Below are positions 1-7,900 of a stretch of 25,063 bases of DNA, in pieces (within the stretch, counting starts at the first letter, position 1; each line of letters starts with the position of its first letter). Origin of the DNA: DATFQI01 sp035264365 (GTDB lineage: Bacteria > Actinomycetota > Thermoleophilia > Solirubrobacterales > Solirubrobacteraceae); assembly GCA_035264365.1 (NCBI GenBank), contig DATFQI010000263.1, positions 1-25,063 of the forward strand. Direction: 5' to 3'. Below the pieces are notes generated by a model. The model had not been told where the DNA came from. It saw nothing but the letters and a program-made list of their open reading frames with translations, and made no database searches. Position numbers and translations under genes: made by a program.

Positions 1-701
1 GCGTCGATCAGCGCGTCGGCGTCGAGCTTGCCGGGGGAGGTGACGAGGCGGACCTGGAACTCGCCCGTGCGCCGGCCCTCGCGGACGACGAGGTTGCGCA
101 GGAAGCCCCGCTGCTCGCGCCGGTCCCAGGCGCCGAGGCCCTGCCGGCGGCACTCCGCGAGCACCGCCTCGCGCAGGGCGTTGCCGCGCTCGGACGCGAG
201 CTTGCAGTCGTCCATCGGCAGGATCTCGTCGAAGCGGCCGGGAGCGTGGAAGCCGCACACGAGTTCGCCGCCGTCGCCCGTCCCGAACGAGTACTCGAGC
301 TTGTTGCGGTAGCGCCACTGCTGCTCGGCCGGCACGATCGGCTCGAGCTCGTAGCCCTCGAGCTTGCCGATCCTCCTCAGCGCCTCCTCGACCTGCTCGG
401 CCTTGACCTCGAGCTGGCGCTCGTAGGGCAGCACCTGCCACGGCGCGCCCGGGTGGTGGGCCACCTCCGGCAGCCGGTCGGGCGCGGGCTCGAGGATCTC
501 GACGGCCCGCGCCTCGGCGTAGGCGCGCTTGGCCTTTCCGACGACGGCGCGCACCCGGTCGCCGGGCAGCCCGCCCGCCACGAAGACGACATAGCCGTCG
601 CGGCGCGCAACGCCGTTGCCGCCGTAGGCGAGCGAGTCGATGGTCAGCTCGAGCTCGTCGCCGCGGCGCGGCGGGGAGGAGGATGGGGCGGCGGAGGACA
701 C
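1..701 (-). CDS. TRAM-domain class I SAM-dependent RNA methyltransferase (TrmA/RlmD family), 3' end outside window
   Basis: This is the N-terminal part (about 233 residues) of a uridine-C5 RNA methyltransferase of the TrmA/RlmD type, which would methylate a uridine in tRNA or rRNA. Residues about 12-70 form a TRAM-like RNA-binding domain (DELELTIDSLAYGGNGVAR, then a VVFVAGGLPGDRVRA stretch). This is followed by the family's central region (YERQLEVKAEQV, WRYRNKLEYSFG, a segment ending in RNLVVREG). The catalytic SAM domain lies outside the window. The cysteines that usually bind a 4Fe-4S cluster after the TRAM domain are absent: the segment reads HHPGAPWQVLPYERQL. The GTG at 699-701 is the only start seen before the TRAM domain; a GGAGG lies just one base upstream, which is unusually close, so the start is uncertain. 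It follows the phasin-like gene by 38 bases and is probably in the same transcript. Confidence 0.8.
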   Translation of the reverse strand, partial: MSSAAPSSSPPRRGDELELTIDSLAYGGNGVARRDGYVVFVAGGLPGDRVRAVVGKAKRAYAEARAVEILEPAPDRLPEVAHHPGAPWQVLPYERQLEVKAEQVEEALRRIGKLEGYELEPIVPAEQQWRYRNKLEYSFGTGDGGELVCGFHAPGRFDEILPMDDCKLASERGNALREAVLAECRRQGLGAWDRREQRGFLRNLVVREGRRTGEFQVRLVTSPGKLDADALID

Positions 702-739
702 ACCTCCGAGGATGACAGGGGTGGGTGGGGGCGGATTCG

Positions 740-1288
740 CTACTTGAGCTTCTGCTCGACCGCCGCCAGCACCGACTTGCGATTGGCGTTGCGCTTCTCG
801 TAGTCGCGCACCTTGCGCAGCTGCGCGGAGTCGAGGTCGCCGAGGCGCTCGTTGACCTGGGCGGCGGTCAGGTCGTCGTAGCCGAGGATCGGGAACGACG
901 GGCCCACGCCGGCGACGCGGCGGGCGCGGTCGACCTCGCGCAGCACGCGGTCGGCGGAGCCGGCGACGCCCTTGCGGGTGCTGGTGCGGGCACCGCCGAG
1001 CAGCGCCTCGATGTCCTCGCGCAGGTCGTCGGTCTGCTTGCGGCCGAAGGCCAGCAGGTCGGTCAGCAGTGCCGCCGCGTCGTCGCGGGTCATGCGCCCG
1101 CGCGCGACCGCCTCGTCGAGTGCCTCCTGCAGCCGCTCGCGGGTGACGACGACCACCTCGCGCGGATCGAGGAAGCGCTGGAGCTGCTCGCGCGTGGCCT
1201 CGGAGGAGCCGCGGCGCGTCGACGTCGCCTTGCGCGCGGTTGACGCCTTGGACCGCGAGGTCCGGGCGGACGACTTGCTGGTGGGCAT
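740..1288 (-). CDS. Phasin-like helical protein
   Basis: This 182-residue protein has a basic, Ser/Thr/Arg/Lys-rich N-terminus (residues 1-30) that could bind nucleic acid. A helical middle segment (VVVVTRERLQEALDEAVARG, then MTRDDAAALLTDLLAFGRKQ) resembles polyhydroxyalkanoate-granule phasin-like proteins. The conserved C-terminal module starts ILGYDDLTAAQVNERL, continues SAQLRKVRDYEKRNANR and ends in a lysine-rich helix. That module recurs in actinobacterial proteins of unknown role. The start is the ATG at 1286-1288, 10 bases after the argF stop, so it is probably transcribed with argF. The phasin link rests on pattern resemblance only; it could instead be a DNA- or envelope-associated structural protein. 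The ORF and strand are secure, the function is not. Confidence 0.75.
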   Translation of the reverse strand: MPTSKSSARTSRSKASTARKATSTRRGSSEATREQLQRFLDPREVVVVTRERLQEALDEAVARGRMTRDDAAALLTDLLAFGRKQTDDLREDIEALLGGARTSTRKGVAGSADRVLREVDRARRVAGVGPSFPILGYDDLTAAQVNERLGDLDSAQLRKVRDYEKRNANRKSVLAAVEQKLK

Positions 1289-1298
1289 GACCCGCAGC

Positions 1299-2177
1299 CT
1301 ACCCCTCGACGAGCAGTTCGAGCAGCGCCTTGAACACGTGCCGGCGGTTCTCCGCCTGGTCCCAGACCCGCTGCCGGTCGCCGTAGAGAACGCCCTCCGT
1401 GATCTCCTCGCCGGGGTGCGCCGGCAGGCAGTGCAGCGCGAACGCGTGCGGGGCCGCGCGGTCCACCAGGGCCTCGTCGAGCCGGTAGGGGCCGAGCGCC
1501 TCGCGGCGCGCCGCGGCCTCGTCGCCGGAGTCGCTCATCGAGACCCAGACGTCGGTGTAGACGGCGTCGGCGCCGGCGACCGCCTCGGCCGGGTCGGCGG
1601 TGAGCCGCGCGCCGAGCCCGTCCTCGAGCTGGAAGCCCTCGGGCGCCGCGACCGCGACCTCGACGCCGGCCAGCGCGCCGAGGATCGCGAGCGAGCGCGC
1701 GACGTTGTTGCCGTCGCCGACGTAGGCGAGCCGGCGGCCCTCGATCGAGCCGTACGCCTCGCGCATCGTCATCAGGTCCGCGAGCGCCTGGCACGGGTGG
1801 TGCAGCGGCGAGAGCAGGTTCACGACCGGGACGGTGGCGTGCTCGGCGAGCTCCTGCAGGCGCTCGTCGGAGGCCGTGCGCATGCCGATCGCGGCCACGT
1901 GGCGGGAGAACACCAGGGCCGTGTCGCGCAGCGACTCGCCGCGCGTGAGCTGCAGCTCGCTCGCACGCAGGATCATCGGGTGGCCGCCGAGCTCGAACAC
2001 GCCGCTCTCGCTCGACGTGCGCGTGCGCGTGCTCGGCTGCTCGAACAGCAGCGCCACCGTGCGCCCGGCGAGCGCCTGCGAGCCGGCCGGCGCCTGCTTG
2101 AGCGCGAGCGCCCGGTCGAGCAGCGACGTCAGCCGTCCGGAGTCGAACTCGCCGCCGGTGATGAAGTGCGTCGTCAA
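1299..2177 (-). CDS. argF: Ornithine carbamoyltransferase
   Basis: This enzyme makes citrulline from ornithine and carbamoyl phosphate in cytosolic arginine biosynthesis. The 292-residue protein has the carbamoyl-phosphate motif STRTRT preceded by LFEQP, the HHPCQALADLMT motif, the ornithine-loop region VWVSMSDSGDE and HCLPAHPGEEI near the C-terminus. The last normally reads HCLPAHRGEE, so one residue is atypical. The length fits the slightly short end of the family. The reading frame continues open far upstream, but homology begins at THFITGGEFDSGRL. The only sensible start is the TTG at 2175-2177. It has no Shine-Dalgarno; a TACACT hexamer lies 7 bases upstream on the minus strand, suggesting a leaderless transcript. 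No other arg gene is present here. It heads a minus-strand run with the phasin-like and RNA methyltransferase genes. Confidence 0.95.
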   Translation of the reverse strand: MTTHFITGGEFDSGRLTSLLDRALALKQAPAGSQALAGRTVALLFEQPSTRTRTSSESGVFELGGHPMILRASELQLTRGESLRDTALVFSRHVAAIGMRTASDERLQELAEHATVPVVNLLSPLHHPCQALADLMTMREAYGSIEGRRLAYVGDGNNVARSLAILGALAGVEVAVAAPEGFQLEDGLGARLTADPAEAVAGADAVYTDVWVSMSDSGDEAAARREALGPYRLDEALVDRAAPHAFALHCLPAHPGEEITEGVLYGDRQRVWDQAENRRHVFKALLELLVEG

Positions 2178-2204
2178 GAGCGTGAGTGTACGGTCGTCGC
2201 TCGC
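2178..2204. promoter_or_regulatory. Divergent promoter with overlapping -10 elements (argF / EEP gene)
   Basis: The 27 bases between the argF TTG and the EEP ATG hold AGTGTACGGT at 2185-2194. Read on the plus strand, 2189-2194 is TACGGT (TANNNT). Read on the minus strand, 2190-2185 is TACACT (TANNNT). The two -10-like hexamers share two bases around a central GTAC. The gap to the argF start is 7 bases and to the EEP start 10 bases, so both transcripts would be leaderless or nearly so. No convincing -35 is seen on either side. Confidence 0.45.
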
Positions 2205-2882
2205 ATGCGGGTCCTCACCTGGAACCTCTTCCACGGCCGCTCGAAGCCCGGTTCGAACCACGGTCTGCTCAACGAGTTCGCGGTCCGGATCGACGGCTGG
2301 GCGTGGGACGTCGCGCTGCTGCAGGAGGTGCCGCCGTGGTGGCCGCCACTGCTGGCGCGCGCCTGCAGCGCCGACCAGCGGATGGTGCTGACCTCGCGCA
2401 ACTGGGGGCTGTGGGTGCGGCGAGAGATCTCGGTGCGCAACCCGGAGCTGCTGAAGGCCAACGGCGGCGGCTGCAACGCGATCCTCGTGCGCGGCGCCGC
2501 GATCCTCGAGCACCGGACGGAGCGCCTGGCGTGGCTGCCCGAGCGGCGGATGATGCACGGCGTGCGGCTGGCGAGCGGCCTGTGGGTCGTGAACCTGCAC
2601 GCCAGCACGCGCAAGGGCTCGAAGACCGCGCCGCGGACGCGCGCCGAGCTGCGCCGCGCCGCCGGCACCGGGCTCGCCTGGGCGGGCGGCGGCCCGCTCG
2701 TGCTCGGCGGCGATCTCAACCTCCCCGACCCGGGCGAGCAGACCGGCCTGCGCCACATGGCGGGCCACTGGGTCGACCACGTCTACGTGAATGGCCTGCA
2801 GGCCACCGGCGAGCCTGAGGTGCTCGAGCGTGGCACGCTCTCCGACCACAAGCCGGTGGCGATCGACCTAGCCGTTGCGTAG
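2205..2882 (+). CDS. Endonuclease/exonuclease/phosphatase (EEP) family protein
   Basis: This 225-residue metal-dependent phosphoesterase has the full EEP set: the N-terminal TWNLFHG with metal-binding Asn, LLQEV with the catalytic Glu, VVNLHAS with the active His, GGDLNLP with the Asp/Asn pair, and a C-terminal LSDHKPVAIDL with the Asp-His dyad. There is no signal peptide or membrane segment. The substrate could be DNA, RNA or a phospho-compound and cannot be told from the sequence. The start is the ATG at 2205, where homology begins; the longer upstream frame is antisense to argF. It is divergent from argF and overlaps the convergent SnoaL-like gene by 15 bases at its 3' end. No Shine-Dalgarno is seen; a TANNNT hexamer ends 10 bases upstream. 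Confidence 0.88.
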   Translation: MRVLTWNLFHGRSKPGSNHGLLNEFAVRIDGWAWDVALLQEVPPWWPPLLARACSADQRMVLTSRNWGLWVRREISVRNPELLKANGGGCNAILVRGAAILEHRTERLAWLPERRMMHGVRLASGLWVVNLHASTRKGSKTAPRTRAELRRAAGTGLAWAGGGPLVLGGDLNLPDPGEQTGLRHMAGHWVDHVYVNGLQATGEPEVLERGTLSDHKPVAIDLAVA

Positions 2883-3338
2883 GCCGAAGCCGCGCAGCAT
2901 CAGCAGCGCGCGCTGGCCGGCGGTGCCCGGCTTCGGGAAGACGCCGAGCTGCATGCCCGCGTCGTGGACGTCGAAGAACGCCCGCGCGCGCAGCAGCCGG
3001 CCGTCGCGCAGCTCGGCGTAGACGACGGCGTGCAGCGTCAGGAAGCGGCCGGTGGGGCCGATCGAGCCGAGCGGCTCGCGGTGGGTGCCGAGCAGCTTGC
3101 ACGGCGCGCAGGCGAACTCGCCGTCGCCCAGGCGCCGACCGGTCGAGTTCACGCGCGCGTCCGGGAACGCCTCCCAGAGCCGCTGCGCGTGGGCCGCGAG
3201 CTCGCCGTGGCCGTGCAGCGGCTCGGGCGTCAGCGGGTCCTCGTACTGGAAGTCGTCCACGCACAGGGGCTCGAACCGCGCCGGATCGCGCCCGGACCAC
3301 GCGCGCTCCCACTCGTCGAACAGCTCGTCCACCTGCAT
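2868..3338 (-). CDS. SnoaL-like / NTF2-fold protein (ester cyclase type)
   Basis: This 156-residue protein has the pattern of SnoaL-like NTF2-fold proteins: an N-terminal helix with ELFDEWERAWSGRDPARF, the family's VDDFQYEDPLTPEPLHG strand-loop, a central FPDARV strand and the C-terminal strands RFLTLHAVVYAELRDGRLLR and FFDVHDAGMQLG. These are small cone-shaped cytosolic proteins that act as polyketide cyclases, isomerases or binding proteins; substrate cannot be assigned. The ATG at 3336-3338 has an AGG directly before it. The gene runs convergent to the EEP gene, with the two stop regions overlapping by 15 bases, and follows the DUF3455 gene by 99 bases on the same strand. Confidence 0.85.
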   Translation of the reverse strand: MQVDELFDEWERAWSGRDPARFEPLCVDDFQYEDPLTPEPLHGHGELAAHAQRLWEAFPDARVNSTGRRLGDGEFACAPCKLLGTHREPLGSIGPTGRFLTLHAVVYAELRDGRLLRARAFFDVHDAGMQLGVFPKPGTAGQRALLMLRGFGLRNG

Positions 3339-3413
3339 CCTGGGAAGGATGACGGTGCCGCGCCACGGACCTGCGGGCGGGGGAGAAGGGGAAGACCGGC
3401 GCGGACCGCGCGA

Positions 3414-3432
3414 GCGGCCCGCGCCCGGCCGC
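3414..3432 (-). terminator. GC hairpin after the DUF3455 gene, possible terminator
   Basis: GCGGCC (3414-3419) and GGCCGC (3427-3432) form a 6-bp stem with a 7-base loop just past the DUF3455 stop. Downstream on the minus strand is pyrimidine-rich but has no true U-tract, so termination is a guess. Confidence 0.3.
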
Positions 3433-3437
3433 GGGGG

Positions 3438-3977
3438 TCAGCTGCCGGTCGCCTTGAAGAAGACGTAGTCGGCGCTGTAGGGGATCTCGCGCTGCTCGGC
3501 GACGCTGTCGGCGTCGCAGCCGGCGGCGGCCGGAGCGACGCCGCCCACGGTGTGGATCCGCTGGATGTACGTCGTCGCGGTGAGGCGGTCCCCGTCGGGG
3601 CCCGCCGTCGCCGAGGTGGCCTTGAGCCGCAGCCAGTCGACCGCGGTCGCGTCCACCGACGCGCCGGCGTCACGGGCGGCGGCCGCGATGCTGCCGTCGC
3701 GGGCCTCCCACTTCGGGCCGCCGTAGTGGCTGCCGATGACCTTGCCGTTGTCGCCGGTCAGCGTCGCCCGCGGTGCGAGCAGCCGCCAGGCGTGGCCGCC
3801 GGCGACGGCGGTGCACGCGTAGATCTGCACGCCCTCGGCGTGGGCGACCAGATACGGCTTGTGGGGCCCGGTGACCGCGATCGCCTCCGGGACCTCGGGC
3901 GCGGCGGGGCCGGCCAGGGCGGCGGCCGGGACGAGCGCGGCGGCCGCGGCGAGCGCGGCGACGATCAGGCGGCGCAC
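3438..3977 (-). CDS. Secreted DUF3455 family protein
   Basis: This 179-residue protein starts with a Sec signal peptide: MRRLI, a long Ala/Leu/Val core and a likely cleavage after ALA near residue 22. The mature part has the DUF3455 pattern: GVQIYAC, HAWRLLAPRATL, VIGSHYGGPKWEARDGS, VDWLRLKA, TYIQRIHTVGG, a Cys in the AAGCDAD segment, and YSADYVFFKA at the end. Two cysteines in the mature part may form a disulfide. DUF3455 has no established biochemical function that I know of. The GTG start at 3975-3977 lies one base after the methyltransferase stop (TGA-C-GTG), so translation is probably coupled. The upstream methyltransferase and SARP regulator suggest a regulated accessory function, which is inference. 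Confidence 0.88.
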   Translation of the reverse strand: MRRLIVAALAAAAALVPAAALAGPAAPEVPEAIAVTGPHKPYLVAHAEGVQIYACTAVAGGHAWRLLAPRATLTGDNGKVIGSHYGGPKWEARDGSIAAAARDAGASVDATAVDWLRLKATSATAGPDGDRLTATTYIQRIHTVGGVAPAAAGCDADSVAEQREIPYSADYVFFKATGS

Positions 3978-3978
3978 G

Positions 3979-4794
3979 TCAGCCGACCTTGTGGCCGATG
4001 GTGATCAGGTACTCGGCCTCCATGTGCAGGCTGCCGTCGGTCGCCTCGTTGCGGCGCTCGGCGAGCGCGACCATCTCGGCGCGGCAGTCCGCCCAGCGAC
4101 CCTCGCCGCCGAGGCGATGGCGTGCCTTGACGGTCGGGCCGTACGCGGTCTCCATGAAGGCGACCCAGGCCTCCGGCGACTCGAAGCGCCACGGGTTCGT
4201 GCCGCGGTCGAAGTCGAGCACGACGCGAGTGCCCTCGAACAGGCGGCGCACGTGGCTCGGGCTGCCCCACAGCGGCGGCGGCGAGGCGAACGCCGGCGGC
4301 GCCGGCAGGTAGCTGCCCATGATCTTGAACAGCTCGCCGATGACGCCCTCGGGCGTCCAGTTGACGAGGCCGATGCGCCCGCCGGGACGGCACACGCCGG
4401 CCAGCTCGTGGGCGACGATCTCGTGGCGCGGGGCGAACTGCACGCCGAAGGCGGAGACCACGCGGTCGAAGACGTCGTCCTCGTACGGGAGCTCCTCGGC
4501 GTCGCCCTCCACCCAGTCGACGACGACGTCGTGGGCGGCGGCGCGGGCGCGCGCCGTCTCGAACAGCTCGGGGGTCAGGTCGAGGCCGACGACGTGGGCG
4601 CCGCCGGCGGCGGCGCGGATGGCGAGATTGCCGGTGCCGGTGGCGACGTCGAGCACCTCGTGGCCGGGCTGGATGTCCATCCGCGAGAGCAGGTCGCGGG
4701 GCGGGACCTCGTCGATGTGGCGCGCGACGGCGGCGTAGTCTCCGGCGGCCCAGGTGGCGCGGTGCGCGAGCTTGAGCTCGGCGACGGGGGTCAT
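3979..4794 (-). CDS. Class I SAM-dependent methyltransferase (UbiE-like)
   Basis: This 271-residue protein is a Rossmann-fold methyltransferase with motif I EVLDVATGTGNLAIRAA (residues about 46-62), motif II VVGLDLTPE with the acidic ribose-binding residue, motif III VEGDAEELPYEDDVFDRVVS and post-motif FGVQFAP. An RPGGRIGLVNWTPEG segment is typical of UbiE/Coq5-like enzymes acting on small molecules. The substrate is not identifiable. The start is the ATG at 4792-4794, with AAAGGA about 10 bases upstream. It forms a transcription unit with the DUF3455 gene. The 115-base upstream gap carries helically phased direct repeats that could be the binding site of the SARP-type regulator encoded immediately upstream. 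Confidence 0.88.
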   Translation of the reverse strand: MTPVAELKLAHRATWAAGDYAAVARHIDEVPPRDLLSRMDIQPGHEVLDVATGTGNLAIRAAAGGAHVVGLDLTPELFETARARAAAHDVVVDWVEGDAEELPYEDDVFDRVVSAFGVQFAPRHEIVAHELAGVCRPGGRIGLVNWTPEGVIGELFKIMGSYLPAPPAFASPPPLWGSPSHVRRLFEGTRVVLDFDRGTNPWRFESPEAWVAFMETAYGPTVKARHRLGGEGRWADCRAEMVALAERRNEATDGSLHMEAEYLITIGHKVG

Positions 4795-4833
4795 TGGGAA
4801 GCGGTCCTTTCGAAGCGGTGGGGTGTGGACCCG

Positions 4834-4877
4834 GCGAGTGTCCGCGACCGCCGTTGCGAGAACCCTGCGAAAACCCT
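4834..4877 (-). promoter_or_regulatory. Phased direct repeats, candidate SARP operator for the methyltransferase-DUF3455 unit
   Basis: On the plus strand GCGA occurs at 4834, 4844, 4856 and 4867, steps of 10, 12 and 11 bases, about one helical turn each. The last two head 11-base tandem copies, GCGAGAACCCT (4856-4866) and GCGAAAACCCT (4867-4877), differing at one base. SARP-family regulators are known to bind short direct repeats spaced by about 11 bases near promoters. The block lies 40-83 bases upstream of the methyltransferase start and directly after the SARP gene. I see no strong -10 between it and the start, as might be expected of an activator-dependent promoter. Confidence 0.4.
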
Positions 4878-4909
4878 GTCGGCCGCGCTGCCGGCCGGAC
4901 CGGTGGCCG

Positions 4910-7900
4910 TCAGGCGACCGGCACGGCGACCGCGAGCTCGCGCTGCAGCCGCGTCATCCCGAGGTCGGCCGCCGTCGCGGCGGCCCGCGCCGACAGCTTC
5001 GCGGCGCGCTCCTCGTCGCCGCCGAGGCGGCGCAGCGCGGCGGCCAGGCCGGCCTGCGAGCGCGCCTCGTACGGCCGCGCGCGCATCGCGGGCGTGCGCT
5101 CGAGCGCGAGCTCGAACGAGGCCGCGGCCTCGGCCGGCCGGTCCTGCAGCAGCTGCAGCGCCCCGACGCTGTAAGCGATCGGCCCGAGCGTGGTGGCGGC
5201 CGGGCCGAGCACGACCCAGAACCCGGCGTACGGAGCCAGCAGCGGCTCGACGCGGGCGGCGAGCTCCGCGTCGCCGAGCTCGGCGACCGCGTGCGCGACC
5301 TGGGCGAGCCGCGCGATGAAGTTGCTGTCGCGCGGCGTCGAGGCGAAGCCGCCGGCGCTCATCTCCTCGATCAGCTCGCGGGCGCGCTCGGGGCGGCCGT
5401 CCTGGACGTGCGCCCAGGCGAGCGCCGGCTGCCAGCCGGGCGGCGCGATCTGCCCGGCGAGGCGCTCGAAGAACGACGCGTGCGGGCCAAGCTCCCCGCG
5501 CTCGCTGAGCAGTGCGAGCAGGTTCGTGCCGTGGAACTGGGCGTGGATCGGCGTGAGCAGCCGGCCCGCCGCCTGCTCGAGCTCCCCGCGCTCGAACATC
5601 TCGCGCGCGATCCGCCCGCCGGCCTCGTAGTCGCCCGTGAGCGCGGCGCGCATCACGCGCACGCCGTCGCGGTGGATCAGCATCGCCGGCTGCTGGCAGA
5701 CCTCGGCGAGCTCCGCCTGGCGCGCGAGGTGCGCGTCGGCCTCGTCGAGGCGGCCCAGCTCGAGCAACGCGCCGCCGCGCCAGACGTGGGCGTCGGCGGC
5801 GCAGGCCTGCGCTCCGTGCAGCTCGGTCAGCTCGATCAGCTCGGCCGCCAGCTCCAGCCGCTCGGCCGCGCGGCCGGGCCGCCAGCGTGCGTGCAGGGCG
5901 CCTGTCAGCGCCGCCGCCAGCGTCTGGTCGTGGGGCCAGCCGCGCCCGAGCCGGCGCGCCATCGCGAGCGCTTCGTCGGCGGTCGTGCGAACCTCCTCCT
6001 CCGGGACCGTCGTGAGGAAGGACCGGTGGATCGCGATCCGGGCGAGGACCCGCGCGCGCATCTGCGTGTCGTGCGCGGGCAGCCGCCGCAGCGCCTCCTC
6101 GAGCAGCGCGACGTTCTCGGCGTCGTCGACCCCGTACTGCTCCCAGGTGCCGCCGGCGTGCCCGAGCGCGGCGAGCGCGAACGCGTCGGCGTCGCGGGCC
6201 GCGCGGGCGGCGGCCGCGGCGCGCTGGAAGCTCGCCCGCGCGGCCTCCCACTCGCCCGCGTCCGCGTGGGCGGTGGCCAGCGCGTTCTCGAGCCGGGCCA
6301 GCGCGGCGGGGTCCGCGTGCTCGTCGCGGCGCCGCAGCGCGACCGCGTCGTCGAGCAGCCGAACGGCCTCGTCGTAGGCGAGCCGCTCGGTGGCCTGCGC
6401 GGCGGCGCGCTCCGCGTAGGCGACGGCGCGGTCGGCGCCCGCCGCGCCGGCGGCCGCGAAGTGCCGCGCGAGCTCGGCCAGCCATGGGTCCAGTCGCGGG
6501 TGGAGCTGCTCGATCGCCTCGCCGATGCGCAGGTGCAGGCGCGCCCGCCTGGTCGCCGACAGCTCGACCTCGAGCGTCGTGCGCAGCAGGGCGTGGGCGA
6601 ACGAGTAGCGCCCGGGCGTGCTCGGCACCTCGGTGAGCAGCGCGCCGCGCACGGCTGCGTCGAGCACGTCCAGCAGCTCGTCCTCGGTGAGGCCGGCGAC
6701 CGGCTCGAGCACGTCGAGGTCGAAGTCGCGGCCGATCAGGGCGGCGATGCCGAGCACGCGGACGGCGTGCTCGGACAGGCGCGCGACGCGGGCCGTGATG
6801 ACGTCGCGCACGCCCTCCGGCACGCCCGCGTCGGCGAGCCGGACGCCGCCGTCGCGATCGAGCTCCTCGAGGTGGCGCGCGAGCTGCTTGACGAAGAAGG
6901 GGTTGCCGCAGGTCTCCGCGTGGATCGCGGAGACCGTGCCAGGCGACGCGTCACCGCCGATCAGCTGTGCGACCTCGCGCTCGTCCATGCCGTCGAGGCG
7001 CACGCGCGGCAGCTCGCCCCCGCGCTCGAGCTCGGCCAGCAGCTCCGGCAGGGGGTGCCCGGGATGCAGCTCGGAGTCGCGGAACGTGCCGACGATCAGG
7101 ACCGCGCCGAGCTGCGTCTCGCGCGCGAGGTGCCGGGCCAGCAGCAGCGAGGAGCGATCGGCCCAGTGCAGGTCGTCGACGATCAGCAGGACGGGGCCCT
7201 GGGCGGCGAGGCGCCGCACGAGCGCCACGACGGCGCCGAACAGCTGGCGGCGCTGCGTCTGCGGGTCGCCGGCGGCCGGCAGGGCGGCCAGGCGGGGCAG
7301 GCGCTCGGTGAGCTCGGGCAGCAGCCGTGCCAGCTCGGGAGCGACGGAGACGAGCTGCTCCAGCTCCGCCTCGGACAGGCGCGCGAGCCGCGGCCGCAGC
7401 ATGTCGACCCAGGGGCCGAACGGGTACAGCTCCTCCTCGTCGCAACGGCCGTAGAGCACCTCGAAGCCCGGCATCCGCTGCGCGAGCTCCGCGACGGTGC
7501 GCGTCTTGCCGATGCCGCCCTCGCCGCTGATCAGCACGAGCCCGGCCTCGCCCGCTTGCGCCCGCTCGGCGCGCTCGCGCAGCCGGCGCAGGGTGGCGTG
7601 GCGGCCGACCCAGGGCGAGGCGAGCGACTGCGCGAGGCGGTCGGGGAGACGGCCGCTCGGCGTGGCGCCCGTGGCCGTGGGCGGGTCGCCGGTCAGCAGC
7701 CGCTCGTGGAGGGCGCGCGCCGCCTGGCCGGGCGCCATGCCGAGCTCGTCGCGCAGCAGCACCCGCAGGCGCTCGTAGGCGGCCAGCGCCTCGGCGACCT
7801 CGCCGCGGGCGGCCAGCGCCTCCATCAGCAGCCGGTGGCCGGCCTCGCGCAGCGGCGCCTCGCGCACGAGCTCCGCCGCGGCGGGCTCCGCCGTGTCGGC

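Noticed and set aside
2178..2849. Upstream extension of the argF frame into the EEP region
   Set aside because: It is antisense to the EEP gene with no argF homology; homology begins just after the TTG at 2177.
3335..3351. Short palindrome CATCC-TGGGAA-GGATG over the SnoaL-like start
   Set aside because: Five-base arms are expected by chance and there is no supporting signal.
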